From Acanthosoma haemorrhoidale (Eukaryota > Arthropoda > Insecta > Hemiptera > Acanthosomatidae), in assembly GCA_930367205.1 (NCBI GenBank), contig OV884015.1, positions 107,138,509 through 107,202,508 on the forward strand: a stretch of DNA of 64,000 nucleotides, given 5' to 3'. A program made the position numbers and the translations under genes. Of this stretch, positions 1 through 9,915 are shown one piece after another. Each line of letters starts with the position of its first letter. Position 1 is the first letter of the stretch. Under the pieces are notes generated by a model, which saw nothing but the letters and a program-made list of their open reading frames with translations, ran no database searches and was not told the origin of the DNA.

Positions 1-456
1 ATAAAATCACCTGCTGTATGCGTGCTCTGTCAGCAAGGGCACCCGGCAAACTATAAAGGCTGTGAGGCCTATAGAATTCTAAAGTCCAGAAGCGAACAAC
101 GTCGTCGCCCAGAAGAAGAAACGCCAGCCACAGGTAGCCTAAGAAGCGCCCCCACCAGAAGTTTGAGGCCTTCAGTATCTTTTGCTGACGCAGTTCGGAA
201 CATAGAGCAGTCACAGGCATTGCCTACTCCTCCTCCGCAAGTTCTTCTTCCCCAGCACTCCATTCATCTCAGCAACCAGCAAACTCAATCCCATCCTCAA
301 CCACACATCTCGCATATCCCGCCACCTTCAAGCTCTTCAGATCTCACCAGCCTCTTAACCTCATTCCTAACAGAGTTCAGAACCCTAATTACCCCTCTTA
401 TTTCCCTTCTTACAAATCTTGTCTCCTACCTTATCCCCGTTAAACAAAATCCATAA
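1..456 (+). CDS. LINE-A ORF1 (Gag-like nucleic-acid-binding protein), C-terminal part
   Basis: Open from the window edge to TAA at 454-456. It starts inside a zinc-knuckle block, CVLCQQGHPANYKGC, near positions 19-63. This is the last knuckle of Jockey-type ORF1 proteins, which bind the element RNA and form the ribonucleoprotein particle. After it comes a basic stretch (about positions 85-120), then a Pro/Ser/Gln-rich low-complexity tail, and finally a leucine-rich hydrophobic end. The N-terminus lies beyond the window. No in-frame ATG is present in the visible part. The stop abuts ORF2, which lies in the same frame. The family assignment rests on the knuckle and on ORF2 next to it. Confidence 0.85.
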   Translation: MKSPAVCVLCQQGHPANYKGCEAYRILKSRSEQRRRPEEETPATGSLRSAPTRSLRPSVSFADAVRNIEQSQALPTPPPQVLLPQHSIHLSNQQTQSHPQPHISHIPPPSSSSDLTSLLTSFLTEFRTLITPLISLLTNLVSYLIPVKQNP

Positions 457-3147
457 GTGGATCCTTCCGACTCCCTATCCATTCTCCTTTGGAATGCGAA
501 TGGTGTTCGCACCCACACTAACGAACTGACAGCACTACTCCATGACAAGAAGATCGACGTAGCTCTTATTACTGAAACAAGACTCACAAGTAAACGATCA
601 TTTACCGTTCGACAGTACCAGACTTATCGAACTGATCACCCAGATGGAAGAGCTCATGCAGGCACCGCTGTCATTGTCCATAACACCATATCCCATCACA
701 TAGTTCCTTTGGTAGCACATGATTTCCTTCAATCCACTGCAGTGTCAATCACCACCCTCACTTTTCCCCTTACTCTAGCATCAGTGTACTGCCCTCCCAA
801 TAAATCCATTTTCGATTCCCAATTCATCTCCTTTCTAGACTCCATCGGGCATCGTTTCCTTGTGGGTGGGGACTTCAACGCAAAGCACCAGCACTGGGGC
901 TCAAGATCCACAAATACACGAGGACGTGCTTTGCTGTCTGCACTCACACGGAGACATTGCTCCACTATCTCTCCTGACACAGCTACCTATTGGCCATCAG
1001 ACCCCAACCGAAATCCAGATCTCCTTGACTTCTTCTTCTGCAATAGTTTAGGAACACTAAACTATTCACTCAAGCGCCTCGATGACCTCTCCTCCGACCA
1101 TAGTCCCTTATTATTAACCATTTCCCTAAATCCAATTCACAAACTGCCTCCTCCTTCATTTATTAGGGGCCCAGTTGACTGGGACCACTTCCGTCAGATT
1201 CTTACAGACTCTGTAGACCTCAAAGTACCACTGAAAACATCCCAAGACCTAGATGATGCAGTGCATTCCTTCACTACTCTGATCCAGAGGTCGGCCTGGG
1301 AGGCATCGTCACCCCATCGTCACCTAAAAATTCACAATCAAAATCCTTTACCTCAGTATCTCAAAGACCTAATCAAATCCAAACGCCACTCCAGAACAGT
1401 GTGGCAAAGATCCCGACATCCTGCTGATCGTCGCTTATACAATCAGTACTGCAGGCTTGTAAAGCGGCAATTGGCATCCTTCCGTTCCGATTCTTTCAAT
1501 TCCTATCTCTCCTCCCTGTCTACCAGGGACAACTCCCTGTGGAATGTAACAAAGAAAATCCTAAAATATCATCCTGTTTCACACCCACTCCGTCGTGATG
1601 ACGGGTCCTGGGCGGCTTCGGATGGGGATAGATCGGAGGAATTTGCACTGCATCTTTCCCGTACTTTCACTCCTCATCTTACCCCTCAAAACAGTAATCA
1701 CCGTCCAACTGTCGAAGATTTTCTCACTTCCCCTATCCCTCTCTCACTACCACCAAAAGCCGTTAACCCCTCTGAGGTTAAATATCTTCTGAAAAAATTA
1801 CCTTACCGAAAATCTCCAGGATATGATCTCCTTACTCCTCGAATCCTCCAACAACTTCCTCTTAAAGCCATAATCTTCTTAACCTATATATATAATTGCA
1901 TTATCCGAACGACGCACTTTCCTCTCCTCTGGAAACATTCCATTATTGTCCTATTCGCCAAACCCGGCAAACCACCCAATGACGCCTCATCTTACCGTCC
2001 AATTAGTCTACTCCCTATCCTCTCAAAAATTTTTGAAAAACTCCTATTAAAAAGCCTACTTCCAATCGTTGAATCCAAAAACCTTTACCCTACTCACCAG
2101 TTTGGTTTCCACCAACGACATTCCACAGCTCAACAAGGCCTTCGCGTTGTTGATCACATATCCTCAGCCCTTGAAACCAAACAGTATTGCACTGCTGCCT
2201 TTCTGGACATAGCTCAAGCTTTTGACAGGGTCTGGTACGCAGGTTTGCTTTACAAACTCAAAGGAAATTTACCGCAAACCCTATTCCTAATCCTACAATC
2301 CTACCTTTCAAACCGTTTCTTCCAAGTCCGCTGTGGTTTGGAATATTCTAACTACTATCCCATTAAAGCAGGAGTTCCACAGGGCAGTGTCCTGGGTCCC
2401 ATCCTCTATAATCTATACACTGCTGATGTCCCCTCTACTACCAATACCTTCTTGGCAACATTCGCAGACGACACTGCAGTCCTGTCAACCCATCCAGACC
2501 CTGATATAGCATCCCAAAACCTTCAAAAACACCTTGACGAGATCGAGTATTGGTGCAACCAATGGCGAATCAAAGTCAACGAAGGAAAATGTTCCCACAT
2601 AACCTTTACCCTCTGCCGCAAGTCCTGTCCACCAGTCTTTTTAAATTCAATTCCTCTCCCTGTGTCTGAGACAGTACGGTATTTAGGCTTCCATCTCGAC
2701 AAGAGACTGACATGGAACCCACACACGAGACTAAAAAGACAAGAACTAAACCGACGCTTTGGACAACTATACAGACTACTTCGAAGGACATCCCACCTCT
2801 CAATAGAAAACAAACTACTTATCTACAAGGTTATACTTAAGCCAATCTGGACTTACGGAATAGAGCTATGGGGGACAGCAAAAAAGTCGAACATCAAGCG
2901 CATCCAATCCTTTCAATCAAAAGTCCTAAGAACAATAGTAAATGCCCCTTATTACGTCAGCAACAAAACCCTTCACAATGATCTGAATATACCCTATATT
3001 CTTGAACTCATCCCTTCCAAGTTCATTAAATTCCATGGTAACCTATCCAACCACCCTAATTCCCTAGCACAGTCATTGCACTGCACCACTCATCCCTATA
3101 ATCCTCCTCGGAGACTTAAACGGCAGTGGCCTCGTGACCTGCTATAA
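457..3147 (+). CDS. LINE-A ORF2: endonuclease + reverse transcriptase polyprotein
   Basis: An 896-codon frame without stops. The N-terminal ~220 residues form an APE-like endonuclease: LWNANGV near residue 12, ITETR near 38, GGDFNA near 139 and SDHSPL near 214 supply the catalytic Asn, Glu, Asp and Asp/His. The reverse transcriptase spans roughly residues 420-800, with RPISLLP near 514, GVPQGSVLGP, and the catalytic FADD at 2461-2472. There is no RNase H. The enzyme would nick the target and copy its own RNA there (target-primed reverse transcription). Its length fits Jockey ORF2 proteins (about 900 residues). The first codon after the ORF1 TAA is GTG, and no ATG occurs anywhere in the frame. 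The start is therefore unknown: reinitiation, readthrough or a lost ATG are all possible. Confidence 0.95.
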   Translation: MDPSDSLSILLWNANGVRTHTNELTALLHDKKIDVALITETRLTSKRSFTVRQYQTYRTDHPDGRAHAGTAVIVHNTISHHIVPLVAHDFLQSTAVSITTLTFPLTLASVYCPPNKSIFDSQFISFLDSIGHRFLVGGDFNAKHQHWGSRSTNTRGRALLSALTRRHCSTISPDTATYWPSDPNRNPDLLDFFFCNSLGTLNYSLKRLDDLSSDHSPLLLTISLNPIHKLPPPSFIRGPVDWDHFRQILTDSVDLKVPLKTSQDLDDAVHSFTTLIQRSAWEASSPHRHLKIHNQNPLPQYLKDLIKSKRHSRTVWQRSRHPADRRLYNQYCRLVKRQLASFRSDSFNSYLSSLSTRDNSLWNVTKKILKYHPVSHPLRRDDGSWAASDGDRSEEFALHLSRTFTPHLTPQNSNHRPTVEDFLTSPIPLSLPPKAVNPSEVKYLLKKLPYRKSPGYDLLTPRILQQLPLKAIIFLTYIYNCIIRTTHFPLLWKHSIIVLFAKPGKPPNDASSYRPISLLPILSKIFEKLLLKSLLPIVESKNLYPTHQFGFHQRHSTAQQGLRVVDHISSALETKQYCTAAFLDIAQAFDRVWYAGLLYKLKGNLPQTLFLILQSYLSNRFFQVRCGLEYSNYYPIKAGVPQGSVLGPILYNLYTADVPSTTNTFLATFADDTAVLSTHPDPDIASQNLQKHLDEIEYWCNQWRIKVNEGKCSHITFTLCRKSCPPVFLNSIPLPVSETVRYLGFHLDKRLTWNPHTRLKRQELNRRFGQLYRLLRRTSHLSIENKLLIYKVILKPIWTYGIELWGTAKKSNIKRIQSFQSKVLRTIVNAPYYVSNKTLHNDLNIPYILELIPSKFIKFHGNLSNHPNSLAQSLHCTTHPYNPPRRLKRQWPRDLL

Positions 3148-3477
3148 ATAAGTGACAGTGGGAGTCCTGGCAATGGCCAGTATCTCCAATCATGTCCTGA
3201 GCGTCTGTGGCTCTCGCGCTCTTGGTCAGCCTCCGCTGGCTCTTATCCAGTGATGCGGCTGAGGTAGGGGCGTGGGGGACTCCCCAAGACTCCGCTTCCT
3301 CCTTCGCATGCGAGGGAGGTGACAACCATGTGGACTTGGGGGGCCTCTGGGCTGTTTGTAAATATTGTATGAATGAGCGAGTGAATGATGAATTGTAAAT
3401 ATGGTATGAATGATGACACTTATCTCAATTACTCATTGCCTAATAAAAGGCAGATTGTAATTTTATCTTAATAAATT
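3148..3477 (+). other. LINE-A 3' UTR
   Basis: About 330 bp after ORF2, ending in a block around GGCAGATTGTAATTTTATC and a short TAATAAA tail rather than long poly-A. Many copies in the window share this segment, and it defines the family's 3' end. It is richer in G+C than the surrounding DNA (about 3160-3350). Frames open on both strands in it start at GTG and are treated as chance. Confidence 0.85.
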
Positions 3478-3499
3478 GTTGTTTTCTCTCTCTAATTAC

Positions 3500-4290
3500 G
3501 CAATTGATGTAATTAAGATAAATGCTCTCATTCATACAATATTTACAGAAAACCAAGAGGCCTCCCAAATCCTAATGTTGTCAGTGGAGGCTGGCCAAGA
3601 GCGCTAGAGCCACAGACGCTCAGGAAATGATTGGAGAAACTGACGATTGCCAGGACTCCCAATGTCACACATTTATATCAGGCCACGATGACACTGCTGT
3701 TTCAGTCTCCGAGGAGGATTATAGGGATGAGTGGTGCAGTGTAATGACTGCGCTACGGGATTAGGGTGGTTGGATAGGCTACTATGGGATTTCATAAACT
3801 TGAAAGGGATGAGTTCAAGAATGTAGGGTATATTAAGATCGTTATGAAGGGTTTCGTTCCTGACGTAACAAGGGGCATTTATTATAGTTCTCAGGACATT
3901 TGATTGAAAGGATTGGATACGCTTGATGCTAGACATTTTTGCTGTCCCCCATAGCTCTATTACTTATGACGAGATTAGCTTCAGCATAACTTTGGAGATT
4001 AGTAATTTATTTTCTATTGCCGTTCATATAGGGTAGTAACGTTACAGGTCAGTCCTTTGTTGAGATGGAAGCCTAAGTACCGTACTGACTCGGATACAGA
4101 GAGAGGAATGGAATTAAAATAAACTAGTGGACAAGACTTGCGCAGAGGGTAAAGGTGATGTAAGAACATTTTGCTTCATTGACTTTGATCTGCCATTGGT
4201 TTCACCAATACTAAATGTAATCAAGTTGTTTTTAAAGGTTATGGGGTGGGGTGGGATGACAAGATTTCCGTGTCATCTGCAAACCACATT
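3500..4290 (-). mobile_element. LINE-A copy, truncated and decayed, minus strand
   Basis: The reverse complement matches the reference from about 2465 (FADD region) to the 3' UTR near 3410. It contains an 87-residue open remnant of the ORF2 C-terminus (3673-3936, minus), a small deletion near 4235-4260, and many substitutions. The distal ~60 bp of the 3' UTR is missing. It lies tail to tail with the reference copy, with the two 3' ends only ~25 bp apart. Confidence 0.85.
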
Positions 4291-5281
4291 CCATTTAACG
4301 CTTAATCCTACTCACCCTTATATTTAATATCCCATTCAAATTCTGCAATTTGTTAGTCCATTACACAGATGTGAATAGATTAATCAAAAAAATAATAATA
4401 TTCTGAGTGATTCGAGGAATATTTTTAGCAATAAAATTATATTTTGATTACGTTATAACATTAACAATAACGACAATATGCGTAAATATGTCACATTTAT
4501 TCAGTCCCCGACCCACTTCAATTGAAATCGTTCCGATCTCCGAACATTTCAATTTTAATGTGACACGCTGTGTGTTACACAGATGGCCTGTAGTCAAACA
4601 AAGTGGGTTAGATGGCTTAGACCATCAGATGAATTGCTGTTGGATTGCAGGAGAAACAAATGGTTTTTTATATGAAGTCAGGAATTGATTGTCTGATAAG
4701 TAGGTGGTGCCGACTCATTTGAAAAGTGATTCACTCAAATTTGGCTGAATGAGTTTGTGAATGACCGCTCCATTGTTATAAGAATAATCTGTGATATAAT
4801 ATAAAATATGGTATAATTTTGCCCTCACAATAATTTTAGTTAATAAGTGTTAAATTGAATAATTTATTCCACGTTCATTTATTCTGTTTAAAACATTATA
4901 TTGGCTCCTGTTTAGATATTTTAATCTGCACAATTGAGATGAAGCGATAAGCGAAAATAGCAAGTGCTAATTCTTTCCAGGGAATGAGATTGGCATGAAT
5001 TGCAGTCTCGCGTGTGAATGAAAAATGCAAAAGAAAAGATAAGATTAGTGGCGTGGAATGGACCTGCAATGGAAATTACTATTGCACTGTTCCCCAAACA
5101 AAATATACTTAACGTGTCAACGTTATTAGACCGTTCACAGTATATGTTTGCCTAGACCTTAGATATATTCAATAAAATGACGAGAAGTATAGAAAACTAA
5201 ATTCGGTTTCTAAAGTGACAATGGAACCCGTTCTAAGGTTTCAATTCGTATAGCATAATTAAAGTCACATGGAAGACCACC
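4291..5281 (+). other. AT-rich DNA without recognised gene
   Basis: Short frames only, such as 4407-4688 (93 residues), with no motif I recognise. No repeat of other parts of the window was noticed. Confidence 0.5.
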
Positions 5282-5907
5282 GTTTATTTTCTATTTAACA
5301 GAACATCATGCGCATCCAATCCTTTCAATCAAAAGTCCTGAGAACAATAGTAAATGCCCCTTATTACGTCAGCAACAAAACCCTTTATAACGATCTTAAT
5401 ATACCTTACATTCTTGAACTTATCCCTTCCAAGTTCATGACACTCCATAGAAACCTATCCAACAATCCTAATCCCGTAGCACAGACATACTCCACCACTC
5501 ATCCCTATAATCCTCCTCGGAGAATAAAACGGCAGTGGCCTCGTGACCTGCAATAAATCCGTGACAGTGGGAGTCCTGGCAATGGCCAGCTTCTCCATTC
5601 ATGCCATGAGCGTATGTGGCTCTCGCGATCATTGTCAGCCTCCGCTGCCTCGTATCCAGTGACGTGGTTGACGGAGGAGCGTGGGGAGACTTTCCAATGG
5701 CTCCGCTTCCTCATTCGCATACGAGGGAGGTGGCAACCATGTGAATTTTGGAGGTCTCTGGGCTGTTTGTAAATACTGTATGAATGAGCGAGTGAATGAT
5801 GAATTGTAAATATGGTATGAATGAGAACATTTATCACAATTACTTATTCCCCAATAAGGCAGATTGTAATTTTATCGTAATAAAGATGTTTTATTATCTA
5901 TTTAACA
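5282..5907 (+). mobile_element. LINE-A copy with target-site duplication
   Basis: The element spans 5301-5887 and covers the last ~85 codons of ORF2 plus the complete 3' UTR. It is flanked by direct repeats of about 19-20 bp (5282-5300 and 5888-5907, both ending TCTATTTAACA) with about two differences, as expected for a TPRT insertion. The open C-terminal remnant is 5308-5556. Confidence 0.88.
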
Positions 5908-6900
5908 GATTTTCAGTGGTCGAAATAATTGTTGGTCCTTTTTTAACATAATTTTAGTTTATTAACCTCTTTATGAGGTGTCATAGAATTACTTGTTTAT
6001 ATTTATGTCTGTGTAGTAGTGTATGGATCTCTCTGCTCTGTTTTCCTCAAGGAAATAATTATAATTTTACAACTTTAACTAATATCAACATTTTATTTTA
6101 CCCTAACTTGTTAAGTAACTTCAATCTTTTGTATATTTGAAACTGTGTCTAGCATTTAATTAATTTTAATTTGTAATTAATTTTCTTATATTTATTCTAA
6201 AATAACAGATATATATATTTGTTTATTAATTAGCGAAGGGCAGTGATGAAGGTAGCAGTGAACTGTACCGTCAATGTAAGTAAGTTTCAAATTATATAAC
6301 TAAGTTTATAAGCGATATTTTTGATTAATATTTAGTGAATCGGTAAAGGAAAATTATTTTAATAAAGTTCCGATCCCTAAAGTAAAGATGGCTCCATCTT
6401 TTCATTTAATTTGACTCACTTAAGTATTTATAATCATTTTATTTTGAACGCGTCACACTCGACCATTGAATCAGGTCAATTACGGTTAAAACATATACCA
6501 CAATGTCAGGTTTTTAAGAATAACGTTACAAACTCAAACATTATAAAACAAGACAATTTATACACTGGCACCTAAAATCAATCTCAGTTTCATTGTTTAA
6601 AACTGAATCGTATTCTAAAAAACATTAAAAAGGATAAGAGTAATGAGTTCGAGAGTATAAAGCCGGAAGGGTGAAAGTTCCATTCCAAATGGCCTGACAA
6701 AGGACTTAAGCCATCTAGCAGCAAACAATCAAATCTTCCCATTCATAAGACAGCCTTCTCAAAGGTAGGACAAATCGTATTAATAATACGACGTGAATCT
6801 TTGTCTTGTAAAATAGCGTCGTCTGTTTCAAAGGCAACAAAGAGCAAGAAAATCCTCACCATATAATATTGTTGTGTCAACCTCTTTATTAGAAGTTCCC
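5908..6900 (+). other. AT-rich DNA, nothing recognised
   Basis: No open frame longer than 60 codons with recognisable content, and no RNA gene. Confidence 0.5.
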
Positions 6901-7720
6901 ATATTTTAATAAAGACCTTAACGCGTCAAGGAAGAGAGGGGGAAGCTAGTGATGGAAACAGCTGCAGGTGGGGGACCCCCCTCCACCACGGCTGGCCTGT
7001 CTATATAACCGGCCCGTCTTGGTGAGGTCGGGGAGAACGTACAGAACCATGGCCTTCTTATTCAACTACCACTGCATCTCTCTCTCCTAACCTCGCTATG
7101 TTTTAGTCCGGCGTTGTCAGACCCCACACCTTCCTAGTGGGAATCTCTGCCTTCGTCTCGCTAAAACTAGCACCTCCTTGGGAGAGACCTCTCCCTCGCG
7201 GACGACGGCCGTTGCCCTACAAACTTTACCTAGTAGCGTCTCCCACGGCAATCCAGTCTGCCTCTCTCCGGTTCACACTCGTCTTTGTGATCCGGGCGGT
7301 TTGCGCCTACCCTTAGATAACGAGTGTGAATTTGTGGTCATTCCAAGACCAAGTAAACTACCTATAAACCTACCCTGTTGCTCTTCTCCTGAACACAGTG
7401 CTTTGTCGGGGCACACCTTCTAAAATTTTATGGAGTCAGATCAAAACGAAGTAAGCCGCCACCGACTAGGCCGCCAGCATAGGTGAAAGGCCTCAGGTCC
7501 ACCCATTTTATCTCTTTCTAGGCGCTCCCCGGACGGCGGCTAGAGGTTGGAGAGACCCTATCCCGCGGTGGGCGTCTCCTAACCACCTTGGGGACTCACA
7601 CATCTGAGCCCGACAAATATATATACATATATATACTATTTTATCTGCAACGATCCTCCCAGCCATTCATCAGGGCACTAACCCTCTTGTGAATGAATAA
7701 ATGAATAGCAGCTTGAAGAA
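6901..7720 (+). other. GC-richer island with TATA-like box, identity unknown
   Basis: The stretch 6940-7600 is clearly richer in G+C than its surroundings. It has CTATATAA at about 7001, a near-palindromic G/C block at 6968-6990, and an 81-codon frame at 7178-7423 without recognised motifs. AATAAA occurs at about 7695. The layout (TATA box, then several hundred bases, then AATAAA) would fit a solo LTR or a promoter/exon, but no partner LTR or TSD was found. I do not assign a function. Confidence 0.3.
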
Positions 7721-8702
7721 TGAAATCTGGTTAAGAAAACATAATTTAAGTTTGAGGGTTAACCAATTCAAGTCAAGTGCTAGACAAACAAGCACGTTAG
7801 CGCCACCTACTAACTATAAATGGCAACCTCTGGTCGTATCTACACGAGGCGTGCACCGTTCATTTTTTTTTGTAATTTATATCTAGGCCACAGCGAGGTA
7901 TATATTTTTTTTATTTTACCTGCAAGTAATTGGACCTGATACTGGTACCTGGACTGAGTAATAGGCTCATTTCTGGATTTGATTATCGCAAGTGTAAGAT
8001 TAATCTAGATCATCGCACACTGAGTCAAGTCTTGTAATTTCACAATGACTAACAGTTCCATCTTCAATTGCAAAATTAATTCTTCAACTAACGCATACCG
8101 ATTCATTTACCAAAACTTTTATGGAACTACACAAATATGGCGAGAGTACGACTCTTTGAAGCTACTAGTGTAACAAATTAACTGCTACTATCGATAAAAT
8201 GGGCTGGAGAAGAGAAGAAAAGGAGTGTAATGTCTGGAAGCAAGTGTACCCATGGAAGGGACAAGACTGAGCCATCGTCAATCAGGGCTGTCGGGTTTCT
8301 CACCTGGTCACTCCTTGTCCTTCCAACACCACCTCTGGCTGTATAGTAATTAAACCCTACACAACCTCTCTTGCTTGGGGTTGCTTTTTTCATTTGAGGA
8401 GGTGAGAGAAAATATTTTTCGATATGGCTGGGATGCTAATTAGGATTCTAAATCAGCAAAGAATATTATTTCGCAAACATTTATCTACACTGGATTATTT
8501 TAGCTTTATTCAATTAGGGAAAATCTTAGAATCAGATCATAACCCTTAGCTGCACAAATTAATTTGCAGATAGCAAGGAAGATGAACATTATGGAAAACC
8601 TCCGTAAACTATCATGGTTTAATTTTATCATAAGCAGGCAACAAGCATGAGCACAATATTTTCCATGAAATCATATGTGATAGACAAACGATTCACAGAT
8701 CA
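7721..8702 (+). other. Unassigned DNA
   Basis: Contains a higher-complexity patch at 8190-8390 with a 71-codon minus-strand frame of unknown nature. Nothing else is recognised. Confidence 0.4.
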
Positions 8703-8707
8703 CTTAG

Positions 8708-8845
8708 TGTTGTAACCCTGATTACTAACCACTATTGTAACCTACTCCTATTGTGTATAGTTAGTGATCAAGGCTAAGCAATGTGATGATGTTGAATAAA
8801 AGTGTATTTAGTAGCTGTGTTGAGTACTTTATCGAAAACCCAACA
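8708..8845 (+). repeat. LTR, plus orientation, of the inverted-LTR unit
   Basis: 138 bp, TGTTG...CAACA ends, with AATAAA at about 8797 as polyadenylation signal. It is followed after two bases by TGGCGACGAGG, a primer-binding-site start of the TGGCG type, in the correct place for a Gypsy-class element. Confidence 0.82.
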
Positions 8846-9066
8846 ATTGGCGACGAGGTAAAAAGAGGTGCGTTAAAGTGACATAAGCCAGACTAAACAG
8901 TGACCGTTCAGGATCAATCCAGTACAAACATACCTGCTTTGAAGTCGTGTTGGACTACTGTGAGTTACAAATCTTTATTATCGTACATATTACATCATTT
9001 GTTTTAGTATTATTCTATACATCAATCTAAATAGACGCAGATCAATTAAAGTTATTAATCGAAGCT

Positions 9067-9630
9067 ATGAATCAAAACCAACAGGTTTTTCTCGCACAGT
9101 TGTCGACCATCGGTTACAAATGTGTTTAACATTCCTCCTTTTGAAAACTTCAATCATAAGGAAGAGAATTTCAAATTTTACAAACAGCGGTTTAAAAATT
9201 ATCTACAAATGAAAGAAATTTTTGCGGATAAAGTAAAATATGCTCAAATGCTCTTAAACTCTATCGGGGCACCTAATTATAACACACTGGCAGCTCTTGT
9301 TGCTCCCAAAACAACGGCAGATCTCAGCTATGAAGAATTAATAAAGGTCCTCGAACAACATTTAGCACCTACCCGAAGAAATTCTTTAATCGCTCAACAC
9401 CATTTTTTATCCACTTACCAAAAAGAAAATGAGACAATTTCGGATTATATCGCATACGACGTGACCTTTCTGATTGTGATTTTAACGTAGAATGTACAAA
9501 TGTTTACATGCAGACATTTCCCTAAGAGCGCAGTTTATTCGTGGAATTAACGATAATACTATTAGAGAAAAGATTTTAGGATGTGATGCGGGTGAATTTA
9601 CGAATATCATAAAAAAAGCTATCGCACATC
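9067..9630 (+). pseudogene. Gag fragment of a Gypsy-class retrotransposon, frameshifted
   Basis: Capsid-type Gag. The block FNIPPFENF, then WYxYKQRF-like FKFYKQRFKNYL, LAALVAPK, SYEELIKVLEQHL and ENETISDYIA (9122-9455) resembles insect and nematode Gypsy Gag proteins. The first in-frame ATG candidate at 9067 runs into TAA at about 9127-9129, out of frame with the main block, so the N-terminus is shifted. A second indel near 9455 moves the C-terminal part (LRAQFIRGINDNTIREKIL, 9516-9580) to another frame. The sequence then runs straight into the minus-oriented LTR at 9631. No zinc knuckle, protease or RT follows. The fragment cannot give a full Gag. Confidence 0.78.
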
Positions 9631-9763
9631 GGTTTTCGATAAAGTACTTAACACCATTACTGAATACACTTTTATTCAACATCATCACATTACTTAACCT
9701 TGATCACTAACTATACTCAACAGGAGTAGGTTACAACATTGGTTACAAATAAGGGTTACAACA
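9631..9763 (-). repeat. LTR, minus orientation, of the inverted-LTR unit
   Basis: The reverse complement aligns to 8708-8845 over almost its whole length with scattered differences. Only the last five or six bases of U5 are missing, where it joins gag. It shares the TGTTGTAACCC terminus, the TAGTTAGTGATCAAGG block and GATGTTGAATAAAAGTGTATT. Confidence 0.82.
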
Positions 9764-9844
9764 CTTAGTCACAGGGTAGGAAGAGTTCGGAAAATAAACG
9801 ACATATACAAAATCTTTCACAATGAATAACGGCAAAACCTTTTA

Positions 9845-9915
9845 ATGGACGAATGGGGAATGGCAGACAAGAATGGCAAACAAGAATGGCAGACAAGAAT
9901 GGCAAACAAGAATGG
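9845..9915 (+). repeat. Short tandem repeat, ~15-bp unit
   Basis: About four to five tandem units of the form ACAAGAATGGCAGAC / ACAAGAATGGCAAAC. The alternation of G and A makes a 30-bp higher-order period. Confidence 0.8.

Larger units (their letters stand above)
1..3477 (+). mobile_element. LINE-A, longest copy (Jockey-like non-LTR retrotransposon), cut by the window edge
   Basis: This is the reference copy for the family called LINE-A in this annotation. It contains the C-terminal part of ORF1, all of ORF2, and a 3' UTR that ends in an AATAAA-like tail. The order zinc-knuckle ORF1, then an APE-type endonuclease plus reverse transcriptase without RNase H, is that of the Jockey group. The 5' end lies outside the window, so full length and left TSD cannot be judged. 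ORF2 has no stop or frameshift, so this is the least decayed copy here. Confidence 0.92.
8708..9763. mobile_element. LTR-retrotransposon derivative with inverted LTRs
   Basis: The unit begins TGTTGTAACCC at 8708 and ends with the reverse complement GGGTTACAACA at 9763. Its order is LTR (+) 8708-8845, primer-binding-site region, leader, gag fragment, LTR (-) 9631-9763. CTTAG lies directly outside both ends (8703-8707 and 9764-9768), a 5-bp target duplication that places both outer ends as integrated termini. Both outer termini are U3 ends, whereas a normal provirus has one U3 and one U5 end. No pol is present. A rearranged cDNA is the simplest reading. Confidence 0.82.

Noticed and set aside
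2523..2813. Minus-strand frames inside LINE-A ORF2, repeated at 55012-55359
   Set aside because: Shadows of the conserved RT frame on the other strand.
3207..3398. A ~63-codon frame (ALALLVSLRWLLSS...) recurring in the UTR of at least eight LINE-A copies, as a possible third ORF with signal-like start
   Set aside because: Its first codon is GTG, not ATG, in the reference copy. It recurs only because the UTR recurs, the opposite strand is equally open, and copies break it with indels and no sign of frame preservation.
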